NCBI RefSeq assembly: GCF_009846865.1 | Contig: NZ_WUWN01000006.1 | Location: 80,835 to 144,834 of the forward strand | Origin: Puerhibacterium puerhi | GTDB taxonomy: Bacteria; Actinomycetota; Actinomycetes; Actinomycetales; Cellulomonadaceae | Direction: 5' to 3' | Length of the DNA: 64,000 bases | Shown here: piece by piece, positions 61,519 through 64,000 of the stretch | How the letters are laid out: each line of letters begins with the position of its first letter | Position numbering within the stretch: position 1 is the stretch's first letter | Made by a program: the position numbers and the translations under genes | The notes under the pieces: generated by a model | Database searches by the model: none | Seen by the model: only the letters and a program-made list of their open reading frames with translations | What the model was told of the DNA's origin: nothing

Positions 61519-62767
61519 CCGTGCGACCGGCGGCTCGCCCGGCGGTCTCGCGCCGAGCTGGGCGCCCGTGACCTCGGGCGTCGGCGGCGCCGGCGCGGAG
61601 GAGCGCTCCGCCGAGACGTCCGCCCCGGCCGCTGCCCCTGCCGCGCCGTCGGCCCCTGCCCAGCCGACCGCTCCCGCAGGCCCGCCCGCCCGCACGAGCG
61701 TCCTCGGCGGTGCGCCGGCCGCGCCGCCCGCGGCGAGCGCGGCATCGACCGACGGCGGCCCGACGACGTCCGGCGAGCCCGGCGTCGGCACGGCGCCCGT
61801 GCCCCGGGTGCCCGCGCCGGCGATCCCGGAGGCGGCGCCCGCCCCGGCCGAGCCCGCCCCGGCCGAGCCCGCTCCGGGGACGGCAGCGCCGAGCGCGAAC
61901 CCGGCGGCCGCGACGACCCCGGACGCAGCGGCGCCCAGCCCTGCCGCTCGGCCCGTCCCAGCACAGCCCGTCCCGGCACAGCCCGTCCCGGCGCAGCCGG
62001 CTCCCGTCCAGCCCGCTCCCGCACCGGCCTCCCCGGCGCACCCGGCTCCGGCACCGGCGGTGCAGGCTCCGGCGCAGCCGGCCCCGGCGCCGGTCGTCGC
62101 GCAGCCCGCTCCCGCGCAGCCCGCTCTCGTCCAGCCCGCTCCCGCGCAGCCGGCCCCGGCAGTGCCGGCCCCGGTCGCCCCGGCGGCGACGGCGACGGCG
62201 GAGCGCACCGCCCCCACCGTCGTGAAGATCGTCGTCGCCGGTGGCTTCGCGGTCGGCAAGACGACGTTCATCGGCTCCATCTCCGACGTCGAGCCGCTCA
62301 ACACCGAGGCCGCGATGACCGAGCACTCGGTGGGGGTCGACGACGCGGGCGGCGTGAGCGACCGCAAGACCACCACGACCGTGGCCATGGACTTCGGGCG
62401 TGTGGCGCTGCCCGGCAACCTCTGGATGTACCTGTTCGGCACCCCGGGGCAGGACCGCTTCCTGTTCATGTGGGACGACCTGGTGCGCGGCGCGATCGGC
62501 GCCGTCGTGCTCGTGGACACCGACCGGCTCGAGCAGTGCTTCCCCGCGATCGACTACTTCGAGTCGCGGAACATCCCCTTCGTCGTGGGCATCAACTGCT
62601 TCGACGGGGTGGCCAAGCACCGGCTGGAGGACGTGCGCGAGGCGCTGCAGATCCCGGCGCACGTGCCGATGCTCTACACCGACGCGCGCTCGCGCGCCGC
62701 GACCAAGCAGACGCTGATCGCGCTGGTGCAGCTCGCCATGCGGCAGCTGCGCGGCGGCGCCGCCTGA
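61499..62767 (+). CDS. cvnD: Conservon GTPase CvnD with long Ala/Pro-rich N-terminal extension
   Basis: A 422-residue protein. Residues ~240-422 form the GTPase: G1 GGFAVGKTTFIG (~246-257), switch region with TTTTVAMDFGRV, G3 LFGTPGQDRFLFMWDDL and G4-like VGINCFDG in place of NKxD. These match actinobacterial CvnD proteins. Residues 1-239 are almost only Ala, Pro, Val, Gln and Thr with PAQPVPAQPVPAQPAP-type repeats; typical CvnD proteins are about 190-210 residues and lack this. ATG 61499 is supported by GGAGAG at 8 bases, inside cvnC. The extension has the same G/C bias as the kinase tail, so it is a real in-frame part. Confidence 0.93.
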   Translation: MAFPPSDRATGGSPGGLAPSWAPVTSGVGGAGAEERSAETSAPAAAPAAPSAPAQPTAPAGPPARTSVLGGAPAAPPAASAASTDGGPTTSGEPGVGTAPVPRVPAPAIPEAAPAPAEPAPAEPAPGTAAPSANPAAATTPDAAAPSPAARPVPAQPVPAQPVPAQPAPVQPAPAPASPAHPAPAPAVQAPAQPAPAPVVAQPAPAQPALVQPAPAQPAPAVPAPVAPAATATAERTAPTVVKIVVAGGFAVGKTTFIGSISDVEPLNTEAAMTEHSVGVDDAGGVSDRKTTTTVAMDFGRVALPGNLWMYLFGTPGQDRFLFMWDDLVRGAIGAVVLVDTDRLEQCFPAIDYFESRNIPFVVGINCFDGVAKHRLEDVREALQIPAHVPMLYTDARSRAATKQTLIALVQLAMRQLRGGAA

Positions 62768-62787
62768 CGTCGCACCGGTCGCTGCGC

Positions 62788-62819
62788 ACGGCCCCGTCGC
62801 CTTCGTGCGGCGGGGCCGT
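62788..62819 (+). terminator. Terminator hairpin after the conservon
   Basis: Arms of 13 bases (62788-62800 and 62807-62819) with one G-U pair and a 6-base loop, starting 21 bases after the cvnD stop. Confidence 0.7.
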
Positions 62820-62863
62820 CGTCGTCCCCGAGACCTGCGCCGGGGCGCGGGACGGCGCCTCGC

Positions 62864-62869
62864 TAGACT
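62864..62869 (+). promoter_or_regulatory. -10 box of the tRNA-Ser gene
   Basis: TAGACT lies 45 bases upstream of the mature tRNA 5' end. A matching -35 box is not clear. Confidence 0.4.
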
Positions 62870-62914
62870 GGGCGACCGCGCCGCCGGGCGTCGGCATCGC
62901 CCGCACGGGCGCGA

Positions 62915-63002
62915 GGAGGGCTGACAGAGCGGCCGAATGTGACGGTCTTGAAAACCGTTGTGCAGCAATGCACCGGGGGTTCGAATCCCCCGCCCTCCGC
63001 CA
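62915..63002 (+). tRNA. tRNA-Ser, anticodon UGA, with encoded CCA
   Basis: The acceptor arms GGAGGGC and GCCCTCC pair, the anticodon loop CTTGAAA gives anticodon TGA between GGT and ACC stem sides, a long variable arm of the serine type is present, the T loop is GGGGGTTCGAATCCCCC and the discriminator is G followed by CCA at 63000-63002. It reads UCA codons (and other UCN by wobble). Eighty-eight bases fits class II tRNA. Confidence 0.95.
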
Positions 63003-63003
63003 C

Positions 63004-63044
63004 GGCGCGTGCGGACGGCGACCAGGTCGCCCTCCGCACGCGCC
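63004..63044 (+). terminator. Terminator hairpin of the tRNA-Ser gene
   Basis: Twelve-base perfect outer arms (63004-63015 and 63033-63044) enclose an inner GGCGAC/GTCGCC stem with a 3-base loop, directly after the tRNA CCA end. Confidence 0.72.
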
Positions 63045-63385
63045 GCAGCCGTCTCCGGCCGGCGCGAGGGTCACCGAGAGGTGCGGGCGCCGTCGGCGAG
63101 CACGGCGGGCGGCGGCGCGGCCGCGGCAGGCGGCGCACCACCGCCGCGCCGCGCGTCGGCGGACGGCGACGGAGCGCCCGCGGGTTCGCACGGGGTCGCG
63201 GCGGAGACCTGTCCGCGTCCGCCCGCAGCGCCCCGCGGCCGCCCCACGGCCGCAGGCGCCACGACGCCCCCGCCGCAGGCGCCCGCGCGGGGGCGGGAGA
63301 GGGAGCGCGCCGACACCCCGGAAGGGCGCTGAGCCGCGGGATCCTGCGGATCGTGACGGTGTGACGCAGGCCGCCGGGCAGCGTT
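63045..63385. other. Non-coding GC-rich stretch upstream of the rRNA operon
   Basis: About 340 bases with no plausible gene on either strand; open frames here are low-complexity Arg/Ala/Pro readings without start signals. No repeat or clear regulatory motif seen apart from the tRNA terminator before it and the rRNA promoters after it. Confidence 0.6.
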
Positions 63386-63415
63386 TTGACTCCCGACGAA
63401 ACCTCTGGGTAATGT
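63386..63415 (+). promoter_or_regulatory. rRNA operon promoter, upstream copy
   Basis: TTGACT (63386-63391) and TAATGT (63410-63415) with an 18-base spacer, about 480 bases before the 16S 5' end. Composition turns AT-richer here, as expected for rRNA promoters. Confidence 0.6.
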
Positions 63416-63604
63416 TCTCGTCGTTCGCCCGACAGGGAGGAACGGACACCGAGACAGATCGGCGCCGCGAGGCGACGATCCGGCAGCGGTGGCCGGTCCC
63501 GGGGCGGTTCCCGACATCCTTCTCGCGGGGTACTTCTGTGCCCCGAGTCGGGCCAGGTGCGTCGCGCAGCTGATCGAGTCCCCTGATCTCCGGATCGGGC
63601 GGGT

Positions 63605-63633
63605 TTGACCGGATCGCACGGATCGGGTAAGTT
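63605..63633 (+). promoter_or_regulatory. rRNA operon promoter, downstream copy
   Basis: TTGACC (63605-63610) and TAAGTT (63628-63633) separated by exactly 17 bases, about 255 bases before the 16S 5' end. Together with the promoter at 63386 it gives the tandem arrangement common upstream of actinobacterial rRNA operons. Confidence 0.68.
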
Positions 63634-63639
63634 TGAAGG

Positions 63640-63891
63640 GTTGCCCCGGACGGGGTCGGGACGAGGGTTCCGGGTCCGGATGGTGTGCGTCGGTTGTTTG
63701 AGAACTCAACAGTGTGCTTGACAGTCAATGCCAAGTTTATATCCCTCGGGGGACTGCCGTCCGGTGGTTCTTGGAGGATTCCTTTGGACAATGAACTGAA
63801 CTGTCAGTTTGGTTCCTTGCCAGTTGATTAGATGCCCCTTTTGGGGGTGCTTCGTATGGTCGTTACCGGGTACGCCTGGTGGCATCAGACA
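63640..63891 (+). promoter_or_regulatory. 16S rRNA leader (transcribed, processed)
   Basis: The AT-rich leader contains the palindrome TTGAGAACTCAA (63698-63709) within GTTTGAGAACTCAACAG, a sequence commonly seen in actinobacterial rRNA leaders and spacers and linked with antitermination and processing. No coding signal. Confidence 0.6.
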
Positions 63892-64000
63892 TTTACGGAG
63901 AGTTTGATCCTGGCTCAGGACGAACGCTGGCGGCGTGCTTAACACATGCAAGTCGAACGGTGAAGCCCAGCTTGCTGGGTGGATCAGTGGCGAACGGGTG
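63892..64000 (+). rRNA. rrs: 16S ribosomal RNA, 5' end (continues beyond window)
   Basis: AGAGTTTGATCCTGGCTCAG at 63899-63918 is the universal 16S 5' primer site, followed by GACGAACGCTGGCGGCGTGC and the V1 loop with AGCCCAGCTTGCTGGGT. The mature 5' end is placed ~7 bases before AGAGTTTG by comparison with E. coli numbering. The V1 region looks like Micrococcales, probably Promicromonosporaceae or a close family; this is a memory-based impression. Confidence 0.97.

Noticed and set aside
62915..63002. tRNA-Ser as an integration site of a genomic island
   Set aside because: No integrase and no repeated 3' tRNA fragment were found on either side.
63718..63741. Third rRNA promoter (TTGACA followed by TTTATA)
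   Set aside because: The spacer is only 12 bases, too short for a normal promoter; it lies in the leader near the processing palindrome.

Overview
The window is about 64 kb of very GC-rich, densely coding chromosome from an actinobacterium. Evidence for this is the strong G/C third-position bias, many GTG starts, -10 boxes such as TACGAT or TAGGGT placed 6 to 9 bases before start codons (leaderless mRNAs), a complete conservon (kinase/roadblock/DUF742/GTPase), a bacterial proteasome activator ending in GQYL, an LAxTG-anchored surface protein, and the first ~110 bases of a 16S rRNA gene at the right edge. The 16S start looks like Micrococcales, probably the Promicromonosporaceae/Cellulomonadaceae side; this is from memory, not a search. 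The region reads as ordinary chromosome: no integrase, transposase, CRISPR array or phage module was seen.

Layout. 1-3.4 kb: start of an amino-acid permease, a uridine-kinase-like protein, two frame-disrupted membrane-protein genes and a 3-hydroxyisobutyrate-dehydrogenase-like enzyme. 3.5-10.7 kb: a sulfur operon with a palindromic operator, a 31-codon cysteine-containing leader peptide, a sulfonate-type ABC importer (ATPase, lipoprotein, permease), acetyl-CoA synthetase, O-acetylhomoserine sulfhydrylase and a CoA-binding protein, all overlapping by 1-4 bases. 10.7-15.3 kb: a two-domain VOC protein and an envelope-stress-type group (amphipathic-helix protein, holin-like protein, DUF3618 protein, YihY/BrkB). 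15.4-20.5 kb: a MalT-like LuxR regulator facing an ECF sigma factor with a long membrane and extracellular tail. 20.6-30 kb: a fumarase/aspartase-superfamily lyase, a haem-oxygenase-like diiron protein with a CDGSH protein, a second APC permease, a secreted helical protein, an arsenate-reductase-type phosphatase, and a TetR/ABC efflux set.

30-43 kb: a third amino-acid permease, a small membrane protein, type II NADH dehydrogenase, a sarcosine-oxidase-like flavoenzyme, a bacteriophytochrome with a PP2C output domain, a histidine phosphatase, a 47-residue small protein, a DNA glycosylase, DUF2243 plus CtaG, RNase H and a VIT1-type transporter. 43.4-46.8 kb: two large secreted repeat proteins; the first is interrupted by an in-frame TAG and the second carries three 98-residue repeats and an LAxTG signal. 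46.9-56.9 kb: gluconate uptake and kinase with a divergent GntR regulator, two MFS exporters, two GNAT paralogues, phosphoglucomutase, the proteasome activator and a quinone oxidoreductase. 57-62.8 kb: the conservon. 62.9-64 kb: tRNA-Ser(UGA), two likely rRNA promoters and the start of 16S rRNA.

Many gene ends, especially convergent ones, carry long near-perfect hairpins with 16-35 bp arms and no U tract. The most notable points are the cysteine leader peptide before the sulfur operon, the phytochrome-phosphatase, the sigma factor with an extracellular tail, the conservon GTPase with a ~240-residue Ala/Pro-rich extension, and the repeat-protein pair.
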